Source of the DNA: Kribbella sp. NBC_00382
GTDB taxonomy: Bacteria > Actinomycetota > Actinomycetes > Propionibacteriales > Kribbellaceae
Direction of reading: 5' to 3'
Length of the DNA stretch: 64,000 bases
Assembly (NCBI RefSeq): GCF_036067295.1
Contig: NZ_CP107954.1
Coordinates: 7,626,001 to 7,690,000 of the forward strand
In this document: positions 25,353 through 33,829 of the stretch, piece by piece
How the letters are laid out: each line of letters opens with the position of its first letter
Numbering within the stretch: position 1 is the stretch's first letter
The notes under the pieces: model-generated
What the model was told of the DNA's origin: nothing
Seen by the model: only the letters and a program-made list of their open reading frames with translations
The model's database searches: none
Program-made: the position numbers and the translations under genes

Positions 25353-26555
25353 TCACATCCCGGTCACTCGCTGTACGAACCAGAACAAACCGGCCGCTGA
25401 GACGCCGGCGGCGATCGTGCCAGTGGTCCAGAGAGCGGCAACCGGAGCGCGGTGGCGGAGCAACGCGAGCAACGGGAAGGTGAGCGCGATCAGCGACAGC
25501 TGGACGACCTCGATGCCAATGTTGAAGACGAGCAACGACCACAACAGCTGCCACGACCAGGCTTCGTCGATCCCCAGCGCACCGGCGAAACCGAGTCCGT
25601 GCACGAGCCCGAAGCAGAACACGACGGCCAGCCGGGTCCAGCCCGCACGGTCCAGGCTGAGATGGCTGCGGCTGTCCGTCTCGATCACGGTCGCCGTCCG
25701 GCCGCGACGCCAGAGCCGCCACAGATGCCAGCCCGCGACGACCGCGATCGACAAGGCGATGACCGGCTCGACGAAGGATGCGGTCACGTGGACGAGACCG
25801 AGCGCGGCCAGTACGAAGGTCACCGAGTGAGCGATCGTGAAGGTCGTTGCCGCGAGCACGATCTCGCGCAACCGGCGGGATCCGGCGATCAGCGCCAGCA
25901 GGAACAAGATGTGATCGAGCCCGGTCAGCAAGTGCTCGGCGCCGAGCCGGAAGAACTCCCAGAACCGTTGCCCTGTTGACTGTTGAGTCGACAGTACGGG
26001 GTGCTGGTCGTCGAGGGCGCTGCTGCCCTTCTTCAGGTCGAGGTGGTACGTGACGATCGTCTTGGTGCCTTTGACATAGCCCTCGGCGTCGGGGAACAGC
26101 CCGCTGTGGATCTCGTGCGCAGCGGCTTGGGGGCAGTGGAAGTCGAGTACCAGGGCGACGTACGGGACGCCCTCGCGTTCCTCCATGGTGAAGTCGCCGT
26201 CGCGCTTCGCAGTACAGGCCTGGCCGTCGGCCGTGACGGTGAAGCGTTGGGTGGCGTAGCGGACGACCGCGTCGGCATGCTTCGTCAGCGCGGCCGTCTG
26301 TTGCTCCGCGTCGCCGGATTCGAACGCAGCGGTACCGTCCTTGAAGAGCGGGTCGTCCTTCCCGGCGTCGGCGGCCGAGACGACGAGCAGGTCGTACTCG
26401 AGTCCCAATTGGGCGCGGACATGCTCCTTGGCCGGCGAGGTGAGATCGGCGTACACGGTCGAACTGAAGCCGTGCGCTTCCGCCGCCGGCGCGGTCCCCA
26501 GTACTACGACCACGGCGGCCGCGGCCACTGCGAGGACCCTCGTGATACCTGACAT
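25353..26555 (-). CDS. HupE/UreJ_2-family membrane protein
   Basis: A 400-residue protein with a signal peptide (MSGITRVLAVAAAAVVVVLG..., AEAHG), an extracellular domain of about 180 residues, and a C-terminal membrane part with six to seven helices. The motifs HLLTGLDHILFLLALIAGS, AHSVTFVLAALGL and CFGLVHGLGFAGALG are the HupE/UreJ_2 signature. Relatives include nickel/cobalt transport-associated HupE. The first histidine of the mature protein follows the signal peptide directly. ATG 26555 starts the signal peptide; the frame upstream is open but lacks sense. A GGAGCG-TG-CGCTCC palindrome abuts the start codon. Confidence 0.8.
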   Translation of the reverse strand: MSGITRVLAVAAAAVVVVLGTAPAAEAHGFSSTVYADLTSPAKEHVRAQLGLEYDLLVVSAADAGKDDPLFKDGTAAFESGDAEQQTAALTKHADAVVRYATQRFTVTADGQACTAKRDGDFTMEEREGVPYVALVLDFHCPQAAAHEIHSGLFPDAEGYVKGTKTIVTYHLDLKKGSSALDDQHPVLSTQQSTGQRFWEFFRLGAEHLLTGLDHILFLLALIAGSRRLREIVLAATTFTIAHSVTFVLAALGLVHVTASFVEPVIALSIAVVAGWHLWRLWRRGRTATVIETDSRSHLSLDRAGWTRLAVVFCFGLVHGLGFAGALGIDEAWSWQLLWSLLVFNIGIEVVQLSLIALTFPLLALLRHRAPVAALWTTGTIAAGVSAAGLFWFVQRVTGM

Positions 26556-26681
26556 GGAGCGCACGCTCCACCTGATGGGTGAACGATCGGCTGCCCGCAG
26601 ACGAACAAGTGCCGACCACCAGAAGTATCGGCGAACCATGAGGTAAAAAGAGCTGATCCCCTGCTGACGAAGGACGATTCC

Positions 26682-27344
26682 GTGCGCCTACTCCAAGCCG
26701 TCGGTACTACGGCCGCGATCGCCGTACTCGCCACCGGCTGTGCATCGGCCGACGACTGGTCGCAACCACGCGCGGCCGCACCGACCCCGATCGGCGCCCT
26801 CGGCGCCGGCTTCGTGCCCAGCGTGAAACCGTCGCCCGAGGCAACGATCACGCCGCGACCCGGTTCGTGGGAGGGCGTCCACCCGCCGAAGGACTACCGT
26901 GTCGTCCTGCTCACCGCTGGTGACGACGCCCAGACGAAAACGCTGGTGACCGCGGTCGAGGACTGGGCGAAGCAGGAAGACGTCAGCCTGAGGACCGTCA
27001 AGGCGACCACGCCCGACAAGTACATCGCCCAGATCGGCGATGCGATGAACCTGCACCCCGACCTGATCGTCGCCGCCGGCGACAATCTCGTCGACCCCCT
27101 CGCGATTGTCACGCCCAACCATCTCGACCAGCAGTTCCTCGTCGTCGGCGCCGAGCTGGCCGAGCCCACCGGCAACGTCACAGCCGCCGACTGGACCGGC
27201 GCCTCCTTCCGAGGCGAAGGCCTGGGCGCCTCTTCCACCTACGACCCCACCACCTTCACCCCGGCCCGAGCCTCCGCCGCCATCCGCGCAGGCACAGCCA
27301 GCGTCCTCACCGGCCACACCGGACTCGTCCTCTGGCTCCCGTAG
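26682..27344 (+). CDS. Lipoprotein resembling a BMP/PnrA-type substrate-binding domain
   Basis: A 220-residue lipoprotein. LATGC at residues about 17-21 is a lipobox, so the mature protein would be anchored through Cys21. After a Pro-rich spacer, the DYRVVLLTAGDDAQTKTLVTAVEDWAKQ, HPDLIVAAGDNLVDPLA and QFLVVGAEL segments form a Rossmann-like half of a basic-membrane-protein (PnrA-like) sugar/nucleoside-binding fold. It is shorter than the about 330 residues of a full BMP protein, so it may be a single-lobe variant. GTG start. No permease is adjacent. Confidence 0.65.
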   Translation: MRLLQAVGTTAAIAVLATGCASADDWSQPRAAAPTPIGALGAGFVPSVKPSPEATITPRPGSWEGVHPPKDYRVVLLTAGDDAQTKTLVTAVEDWAKQEDVSLRTVKATTPDKYIAQIGDAMNLHPDLIVAAGDNLVDPLAIVTPNHLDQQFLVVGAELAEPTGNVTAADWTGASFRGEGLGASSTYDPTTFTPARASAAIRAGTASVLTGHTGLVLWLP

Positions 27345-27358
27345 CCGGCCTCCTGAGC

Positions 27359-29593
27359 TCATTCCCGGGAGCCGGCCTGGGCCAGCGCCGGCTTTCGGAG
27401 TAGTAGGCCGATGGGCAGGATCGTGGTGGTCATCGCGAGCAGGGTGGCTCCGCCGAGTACTGCGATCCAGCCCAGCGCCGGTACGTACGGGAGAGCTCCG
27501 CCGGTCACAGCGCGGACCACTGTCGTCAGGGTCACGGCCGCGATCGCTCCACCGATCAGCAGGGCGACTCCGAGGAGGGCGGCCTGCTCGGCGTTGACCA
27601 TCCGCTTGACCTGGCGGGTTGTGACGCCGGTCAGTCGCAACACAGCCACCTCGCGGCGGCGAGCCAAGGCTGCCATCACCATGGTGTTGGCGGCGGCCAG
27701 GGCGGCGTACCCGATCATCACGCCGATGAGCAGCTTGTTGAGCCAGGCGCTGATCGCGAGATCCTTCGCGGTCTGCACGGTGAGCTGACCGACCGGGATC
27801 AGGGTCGCGCCGGGGAGCTGCTGCGCCAAGGCGGTCGGTTTGCTGCCCGAAGTACGGATCAGTACCTCGTCCAGTCCCTGTCCTTCGACCGTCGCCCGGT
27901 CCAGAATGAAGTCGCCGAAGCCCAGACCGCGGGCGTAGATCGCGTCGACCTTCAGCCGCTTCGGCGTTCCGTCGGCGAGCCAGACGTCGACGGTGTCGCC
28001 GAGCTTCCAGTTCTGCGAGTCTGCCCGGACCTTGGAGACTGCAACGCTGCCTGGAGTCAGCGCACCCTCTTTGATCTGCAGATCGGTCGTCTCGAGGGCA
28101 TCAGTGAGGTCCATCGCCTGGGCGGGAACGACCTCGGCGTCCTGGAAGACCTTCACGATCACGGAGGTACGGCGTACGCCCGTCGCCGCCTCCACTCCCG
28201 GGGTATCGCGCAATCTCTCCGCCGCATCGTCCGGCAAGCCCGTGGACGAGACCACCGCGTACTGCGCGAGCGTCCCGGCCTGCACCTGCTGAACGGTCTG
28301 CCGCTCGAGGTTGTCCTGCAGGAACCAGACAGAGCCGCCGAACCCGACCGAGAGGACCAGTGCCGTGAGTACTGTCGCCATGCCTCGCGCGTTCGCGGCC
28401 AGGTTCCTAGTAGCGAGATAGCCGCTGTTACCCCAGACCGCTTTCAGTAGTGGGCTGAGCAGCCTGGCTGCGGTGCCGTTGATCCAGGGCGCGAGCAGAG
28501 CGACGGCAAGGACGAGCAGGTACAGCATGCTGATCGCACCCGCGAGCGCTGCCTGGCCACCGCCCACCACTGCGAACGCGCTGGACGAGAGGGCACCGAC
28601 AAGAGCCGCCAGGCCGAAGCCGAGTCGTACCTTGCCACTGCGAGTGGGCTCGACCGCCGCGTCGGCCAGTGCCTCGGCGGGCCGGATCGCGGAGATCCTG
28701 CGCGAGGCGAGCAGGGCTGCAGCAACCGCGAGCACGACGATGAGCAGCGCCGCTGCCGGCGCGGCCAGAACTCCCATGGACATGGGGAAATCGGCCGGTA
28801 CGAAGCCTCTGCTGATCAGCTGGTCGCCCATCCAGCGACTGGCCAGCAGCCCGGCGGGGATACCGATCACCGAGGCAACAGCACCGAGGATCGCGGCCTC
28901 GCCCATCAGCATCCGCCGGAGCTGCCACGGTGTCGCACCAGTTGCCCTGAGCAACGCCAGCTCACGCCGGCGACCACGGATGGACAGGCCGATCGTACCG
29001 GCGACGACGAAGACGATCAGCATCACGACGTAGCCGCCAAACGCCGCGCCGACCTGGATCAACAGGTCGCGGGCTGTTGCCAGGTCTGGCCGCTCGACGG
29101 TTCCCCTGGCGTTGCCGGCGTACGCCTTCGCCTGCTCCGACGCGGCGAGCTTGTCGACCTCCGCCTTGACCGCGGCTCGGTCCGCTCCGGCTTCCTCGGT
29201 GATCGTGATGACCTCCACCCGGCCGGGCTGGGTTCCTTTCGACTGTATGCCTGTCGCCTCGTCGCCGACTGCTGGGTCTGCGACGACCTTGGAGACTCCG
29301 GGCACCTGCCGGAGTTGGGCGACCAGGCTGGCCGGCATCGTGCCGGGCTCGGGGAGGCGGGTTGTCGTGGTGTAGGTGTCACCGCCGAATTCCTTGCCGG
29401 TGAAGGTGATGTCGCGCTTGGCGACGACGAGGTCGGCGGCTCCGTAGAGCTCCGGCTTCGGCTGGTGACGGAGGCCGGACTCGACCAGGGCGCCCGTACC
29501 CGTCATCACCATGACGCCGGCGGCGAGGGCGATCAGGGTGGCAAGGACGGTACCGGGTCGGTGGCGGATCAGCCGCACTGCGAGCGCGATCAT
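27359..29593 (-). CDS. ABC transporter permease with two FtsX domains
   Basis: A 744-residue membrane protein. An N-terminal helix is followed by an extracellular domain and a first FtsX core near residues 190-330 (LSIRGRRRELALLRATGATPWQLRRML), then further helices and a second FtsX core near 610-735 (ALARRREVAVLRLTGVTTRQVKRM). This is the MacB/LolE-like exporter layout of actinobacteria, with both cores in one chain. It is encoded just after its ATPase with a 4-nt overlap. Substrate unknown: lipoproteins, peptides or drugs are all possible. Confidence 0.88.
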   Translation of the reverse strand: MIALAVRLIRHRPGTVLATLIALAAGVMVMTGTGALVESGLRHQPKPELYGAADLVVAKRDITFTGKEFGGDTYTTTTRLPEPGTMPASLVAQLRQVPGVSKVVADPAVGDEATGIQSKGTQPGRVEVITITEEAGADRAAVKAEVDKLAASEQAKAYAGNARGTVERPDLATARDLLIQVGAAFGGYVVMLIVFVVAGTIGLSIRGRRRELALLRATGATPWQLRRMLMGEAAILGAVASVIGIPAGLLASRWMGDQLISRGFVPADFPMSMGVLAAPAAALLIVVLAVAAALLASRRISAIRPAEALADAAVEPTRSGKVRLGFGLAALVGALSSSAFAVVGGGQAALAGAISMLYLLVLAVALLAPWINGTAARLLSPLLKAVWGNSGYLATRNLAANARGMATVLTALVLSVGFGGSVWFLQDNLERQTVQQVQAGTLAQYAVVSSTGLPDDAAERLRDTPGVEAATGVRRTSVIVKVFQDAEVVPAQAMDLTDALETTDLQIKEGALTPGSVAVSKVRADSQNWKLGDTVDVWLADGTPKRLKVDAIYARGLGFGDFILDRATVEGQGLDEVLIRTSGSKPTALAQQLPGATLIPVGQLTVQTAKDLAISAWLNKLLIGVMIGYAALAAANTMVMAALARRREVAVLRLTGVTTRQVKRMVNAEQAALLGVALLIGGAIAAVTLTTVVRAVTGGALPYVPALGWIAVLGGATLLAMTTTILPIGLLLRKPALAQAGSRE

Positions 29594-30348
29594 GCGCGTA
29601 CTCCTGAGTCAGAGATGATGCGGCCGTCGGCGAGTACCAGCACGCGGTCGGCGTACGACGCCGCCAGCTGGTCGTGGGTGACCATGATGATCGTCTGGCC
29701 CTGGTCGTCGACGATCGATCTCAACAGGGCAAGGACCTCAGCGGCGGTGTGGCTGTCGAGCGCGCCCGTCGGTTCGTCCGCGAAGACCACCGTCGGGCGC
29801 ATCGCGAGTGCCCGGGCGATGGCGACGCGCTGCTGCTGCCCACCCGACAACTCAGCCGGCCGATGCCGGAGCCGCTCTCCTACGCCGACCCGCTCGACGA
29901 CCTCTTTGAGCCATCTACGATCCACCGGTACTCCGGACAGCCGCAGCGGAAGCGTGACGTTCTCCTCCACGGTCAAAGCGCCGACCAGGTTGAAGTTCTG
30001 GAACACGAATCCGATCTCGCTCCGGCGCAACCGGGTGAGCTTGGCCTCCGACAACCGGGACAGCTCCTTGTCGCCGACCCAGACCCGTCCGGAGGTCGGC
30101 CGGTCCAACCCGGCCGCGGTCTGGAGCAGGGTGCTCTTGCCGGAACCGGACGGGCCCATCACGGCGGTGAACGTGCCGCGGGTGAAAGTGGCGTCGACAC
30201 CGTCGAGGGCGGCGACCGGTTGTCCGCCGGCGGCGTAGATGCGGGTGACCTGCTCCACCCGCACAGCCGCCGCCGGGCCGGTCGTGCGGTCGGCCGGCAA
30301 CGCTCGTGAGTTCAGTGCGAGGTCAGTTTCAGTGATCGCTGAGGTCAT
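29590..30348 (-). CDS. ABC transporter ATP-binding protein (MacB/LolD type)
   Basis: A 252-residue ATPase with Walker A GPSGSGKST, Q-loop FVFQNFNLV, signature LSGGQQQRVAIARALA, Walker B TVVFADEPTGALD and switch His in MVTHD. The 'LRRSEIGFVFQNFNL' stretch is typical of the LolD/MacB/FtsE class that works with FtsX-fold permeases such as its partner gene here. ATG 30348 gives the normal domain start; the upstream part of the open frame runs into the GH31 promoter region. It overlaps the permease gene by 4 nt. Confidence 0.92.
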   Translation of the reverse strand: MTSAITETDLALNSRALPADRTTGPAAAVRVEQVTRIYAAGGQPVAALDGVDATFTRGTFTAVMGPSGSGKSTLLQTAAGLDRPTSGRVWVGDKELSRLSEAKLTRLRRSEIGFVFQNFNLVGALTVEENVTLPLRLSGVPVDRRWLKEVVERVGVGERLRHRPAELSGGQQQRVAIARALAMRPTVVFADEPTGALDSHTAAEVLALLRSIVDDQGQTIIMVTHDQLAASYADRVLVLADGRIISDSGVRA

Positions 30349-30515
30349 ACCGGCAACGCTAGGGAGCCCGTAGCGTCGGCGACATCCCACCAACTGGCGG
30401 TTCGGAGGTAGAGCTGGCACCACCTCTGGACACGCGCACCCCCGACATGCTCCTATTTGGCCTGCAAGGATTTCCATCGTTGTAGACCGCCCCCTCTTCG
30501 AATCGGAGTCCGATC

Positions 30516-33500
30516 GTGCGGATGAGAACAGCGAAGGTTCTGGCCGTCCTCCTAGGTTCCTGTGTGGTGGCCGGCGGATTGATAGCCCGGCCGGCCGTCG
30601 CCGACCCACCGAGACAGACAGTCGTCGCGGGCAACGCCCGCTTCCAAGTGCTCTCCCCCACCCTGATCCGGACCGAGTACGCCGGTGACGGCAAGTTCCA
30701 GGACTCCGCGACCTTCAACGCCGTCGGACGCGCCGACTTTGCGGCCGTACCGTTCACGTCCTCGGTCTCCCAAGGCGTGCTCACCATCCGGACCAGCGCG
30801 GCGACGTTGACGTACAAGGTCGGCTCCGGTCCGTTCGACGCTGGCAACCTCGGTCTCCGACTCAACGCCGGATCCGCGCCGGTCGCCGCCGCGCCCTGGC
30901 ACCGCCTGACTTGTGCCGTCGGCGCGCTCTGCGAAGGCGAGGACCTGACCGCCGACGGTCTCGGACTCGCCACTGACCACACGGGCTATACCGGCGCTGG
31001 ATTCCTTGCAGGGTTCGAAACCACAGGTGCGCAAGCGACCGCGGACATCCTCGTCACCGATGCCGGGTTGTACTCATTCACCACCCGCTACGCCAACGGA
31101 ACCGGCGGAGACGGCAAGCATGAAGCACGGACGCTGAGCGTGTCCGTCGATGGCAGCGCGGCCCGTACCGTGACGTTCGCCCCGACCGACGGCTGGGACT
31201 CGTGGGCCCTCGCCTCGGCGCCACTCACCCTCACCGCCGGGCATCACGTCTTGCGTCTGGTCCGGACCGCGGCCGACTCCGGCAACCTCAACGTCGACAG
31301 CTTCTCGGTGCTCAAGGCTGGCGCCGCCTACCCGCCGGCAAGCGCCCGCGCATATGGCGACTGCGCCTTCGCCGTCAGCTGCGAGGCCGAGGCCGGTCTT
31401 CCGTCGGGGTCAGCTCTGGTGGCGAGCGATCATCCCGGGTATGCCGGACGCGGCTTCATCGCTGAGCTCAACGCCGGTGCGAGCCTCACCCAGCGGGTCG
31501 TCGGAGTGCCTGCTGATGGCACCTACCAACTGCACCTCCGCTACGCGAACGGGACCGGAGGCGACGGTCGCCATGAGACCCGGACCGCCACCGTCACGGC
31601 TGCCGGCGTCACCCGCACCATCTCCCTCCCGGTGACGACCGACTGGAACGCGTGGGGCACCGCGTCGATCCCGGTCGACCTCAAGGCGGGGACGAACGAA
31701 GTCGTACTCGGCTGCCCGACCGCGACGAGCTGCCACGTCAACGTGGACACCGTCGCCGTGGCGGCAACCGGCGCGCTGGCTCCGCAGCCGCACCTCGCGC
31801 TCGGCGGGTACCGGCGCGGCCTCGACGGTGTCAACGGGGACAACGGTGCGCCGCCGACCGCTGAAGGGTTGCTGCATCGGGACGGGTGGTACCTGCTCGA
31901 CGACACGAGTTCGGCGCTCTATGAGAGTGGCGCCCGGCGGGTGACGCAACGGCCGGGGCATGGCGGATCGGCGTACCAGGATGGCTACGTCTTCGGGTTC
32001 GGGCATGACTACAAGGCAGGTCTCGGTGATCTCAAGACGCTGACCGGACCGGCGGAGTTGCTGCCGCGATGGGCCTATGGCGTCTGGTACTCGGAGTACA
32101 TCGACCGCACCGCGGCCGACTATCGCGACACGATCCTGCCCGCCTTCCGCGCCAACGGCGTACCGCTGGACGTGCTGGTCACCGACACGGACTTCAAGGC
32201 GCCGGACACCTGGAACGGCTGGCAGTTCGACACAGCGAAGTTCCCCGACCCGGCCGGCTTCTTCGCCTGGTCGAAGTCACAGGGCCTGCACAACAACCTC
32301 AACATCCATCCCAGCATCATGGGCAACGACCCGCAGTTCGCCCAGGCGCAGGCCACCGCGAAGGGCAAGCTGACCAAGTCCGGTTGCGGCACCGACTGCT
32401 ACGTCTTCGACTGGGCCGACCCGGATCAGCTCAAGGCCTACCTCGACCTGCATGCGGGCATGATGGAGCAGGGCAACGACTTCTGGTGGCTCGATTGGTG
32501 CTGCGACAGCTCCCGGTCCAGCCTGCCCGGTGTCACGCCGGACGCCTGGATCAACCAGCAGTACGCAGACCTGGCTGCACCGGCGATCGGTCGTGGGTTC
32601 GTCATCTCGCGTGCCTACGGATCGTTGCAGGCCGGCGGCTATGGCGGTCCGACCGCGCTGGCGACTGGTCCTTGGGCTGACAAGCGCAGCACCCTGCACT
32701 TCACGGGCGACACCTCATCGACGTGGGGCACCTTGCGAATGGAGGTCGGAGCGACCCCTGGTGAGTCGGTAGCGACCGGCATGTCGGCGATCAGCCACGA
32801 CATCGGCGGCCACAACGACGGCAACGGCTTGCCTGGCAGCGAGCTCTACACCGTTGGCGGCCAGCAACGCCGGACGTCCAAGCTGCCCGACGACATGTAC
32901 GCCCGGTGGGTCCAGCTCGGCACGTTCCAGCCGATCGACCGGCTGCACAGCAACCACAGTGACCGGCTGCCCTGGCAGTACGGGACTGCGGCGGCGAAGT
33001 CCGCGACGCGGTTCCTCAACCTGCGCGAGAACCTGGTGCCTTACACCTACACGCTTGCACAGGAGGCGGCGACTACCGGCGTACCGGTGGTTCGGCCGAC
33101 CTACTTGGAGTATCCGGAGGAGGCGACTGCCTATGCTGCTGCCGCTAGCGAGTACTTCTATGGGCCCGACCTACTGGTGGCTCCGGTGACCACGCCGGGC
33201 ACTGCTGCAACCACGTCTGTGTGGTTCCCGCCGGGTCAATGGACGGACTACTTCACCGGTAAGACCTATGCCGGCGGGACGACCCAGTCGATCACGACTG
33301 GTCTCAGCACCATGCCGGTCTTCGTCCGGGCCGGCGGCATCATGACCACCCGCAGCACGAACATCACCAACGACAGCCAGAACCCGCTGACGAAGGTGAC
33401 CGCGACCATCGGGCCTGGCGCCTCGGGCACGTTCACGCTCTTCGACGACGACGGCTCGACGACCGACAAGGCGCTGAGCGCGACGACCGAACTCACGTAC

Positions 33501-33740
33501 CAGGAGACTCCTGGCCGGCGTGAGCTGACGATCGACCCGACGCAGGGCCGTTTCCCAGGTCAGGTGACCGAGCGGGAGTGGACGGTGAAGTTCCTCGGCG
33601 TCCCCGCGGCACCCGCCCGGATCAGCCTCAACGGGCAGCGCCTCGGCGCCCAGAACTGGAGCTGGGACAGCGCCACCCGGACCCTGACCGTCAACGCACC
33701 CTCCCAACGGATCAGGACACCGCTCCGGATCTCCTACTGA
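30516..33740 (+). CDS. Secreted GH31 glycosidase with two CBM-like modules
   Basis: A 1074-residue exported enzyme (signal peptide to about residue 29). The N-terminal GH31 beta-sandwich appears interrupted by two related modules, about 128-265 and 285-412. Both contain a Cys-Glu-start, 'LRYANGTGGDG-HE-RT' and a W-GTA/S-P segment, typical of CBM35-type carbohydrate binding. The GH31 barrel follows, with nucleophile Asp660 in WWLDWC and probable acid/base Asp732 in HFTGDTSS, then C-terminal beta domains ending in LRISY. GH31 enzymes cleave alpha-glucosides or alpha-xylosides; the exact substrate cannot be fixed. GTG 30516 or ATG 30522 may be the start. Confidence 0.88.
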   Translation: MRMRTAKVLAVLLGSCVVAGGLIARPAVADPPRQTVVAGNARFQVLSPTLIRTEYAGDGKFQDSATFNAVGRADFAAVPFTSSVSQGVLTIRTSAATLTYKVGSGPFDAGNLGLRLNAGSAPVAAAPWHRLTCAVGALCEGEDLTADGLGLATDHTGYTGAGFLAGFETTGAQATADILVTDAGLYSFTTRYANGTGGDGKHEARTLSVSVDGSAARTVTFAPTDGWDSWALASAPLTLTAGHHVLRLVRTAADSGNLNVDSFSVLKAGAAYPPASARAYGDCAFAVSCEAEAGLPSGSALVASDHPGYAGRGFIAELNAGASLTQRVVGVPADGTYQLHLRYANGTGGDGRHETRTATVTAAGVTRTISLPVTTDWNAWGTASIPVDLKAGTNEVVLGCPTATSCHVNVDTVAVAATGALAPQPHLALGGYRRGLDGVNGDNGAPPTAEGLLHRDGWYLLDDTSSALYESGARRVTQRPGHGGSAYQDGYVFGFGHDYKAGLGDLKTLTGPAELLPRWAYGVWYSEYIDRTAADYRDTILPAFRANGVPLDVLVTDTDFKAPDTWNGWQFDTAKFPDPAGFFAWSKSQGLHNNLNIHPSIMGNDPQFAQAQATAKGKLTKSGCGTDCYVFDWADPDQLKAYLDLHAGMMEQGNDFWWLDWCCDSSRSSLPGVTPDAWINQQYADLAAPAIGRGFVISRAYGSLQAGGYGGPTALATGPWADKRSTLHFTGDTSSTWGTLRMEVGATPGESVATGMSAISHDIGGHNDGNGLPGSELYTVGGQQRRTSKLPDDMYARWVQLGTFQPIDRLHSNHSDRLPWQYGTAAAKSATRFLNLRENLVPYTYTLAQEAATTGVPVVRPTYLEYPEEATAYAAAASEYFYGPDLLVAPVTTPGTAATTSVWFPPGQWTDYFTGKTYAGGTTQSITTGLSTMPVFVRAGGIMTTRSTNITNDSQNPLTKVTATIGPGASGTFTLFDDDGSTTDKALSATTELTYQETPGRRELTIDPTQGRFPGQVTEREWTVKFLGVPAAPARISLNGQRLGAQNWSWDSATRTLTVNAPSQRIRTPLRISY

Positions 33741-33760
33741 CAACCCTTTCCACAGGTAGG

Positions 33761-33790
33761 CTCCGCCTGATCGGACGCAGTCAGGCGGAG
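33761..33790. terminator. Hairpin between the GH31 gene and the SARP-LysR gene
   Basis: CTCCGCCTGA and TCAGGCGGAG form a perfect 10-bp stem around a 10-nt loop, 20 nt after the GH31 stop. It can act as the GH31 terminator. It ends 39 nt before the next start codon, so an operator role is also possible. Confidence 0.55.
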
Positions 33791-33829
33791 TACTACGGGA
33801 TAGGGGCGGACCTCTTGGGGCAGTCTCGG

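Noticed and set aside
23551..25830. Long plus-strand open frame (759 codons) opposite the phosphoesterase gene
   Set aside because: Antisense to two clearly coding genes and composed of repetitive Arg/Val/Asp residues; no recognisable domain.
31005..31025. GGGTTCGAAACC resembling a tRNA T-arm
   Set aside because: It lies inside the GH31 coding sequence, and no acceptor, D-arm or anticodon stem can be formed around it.
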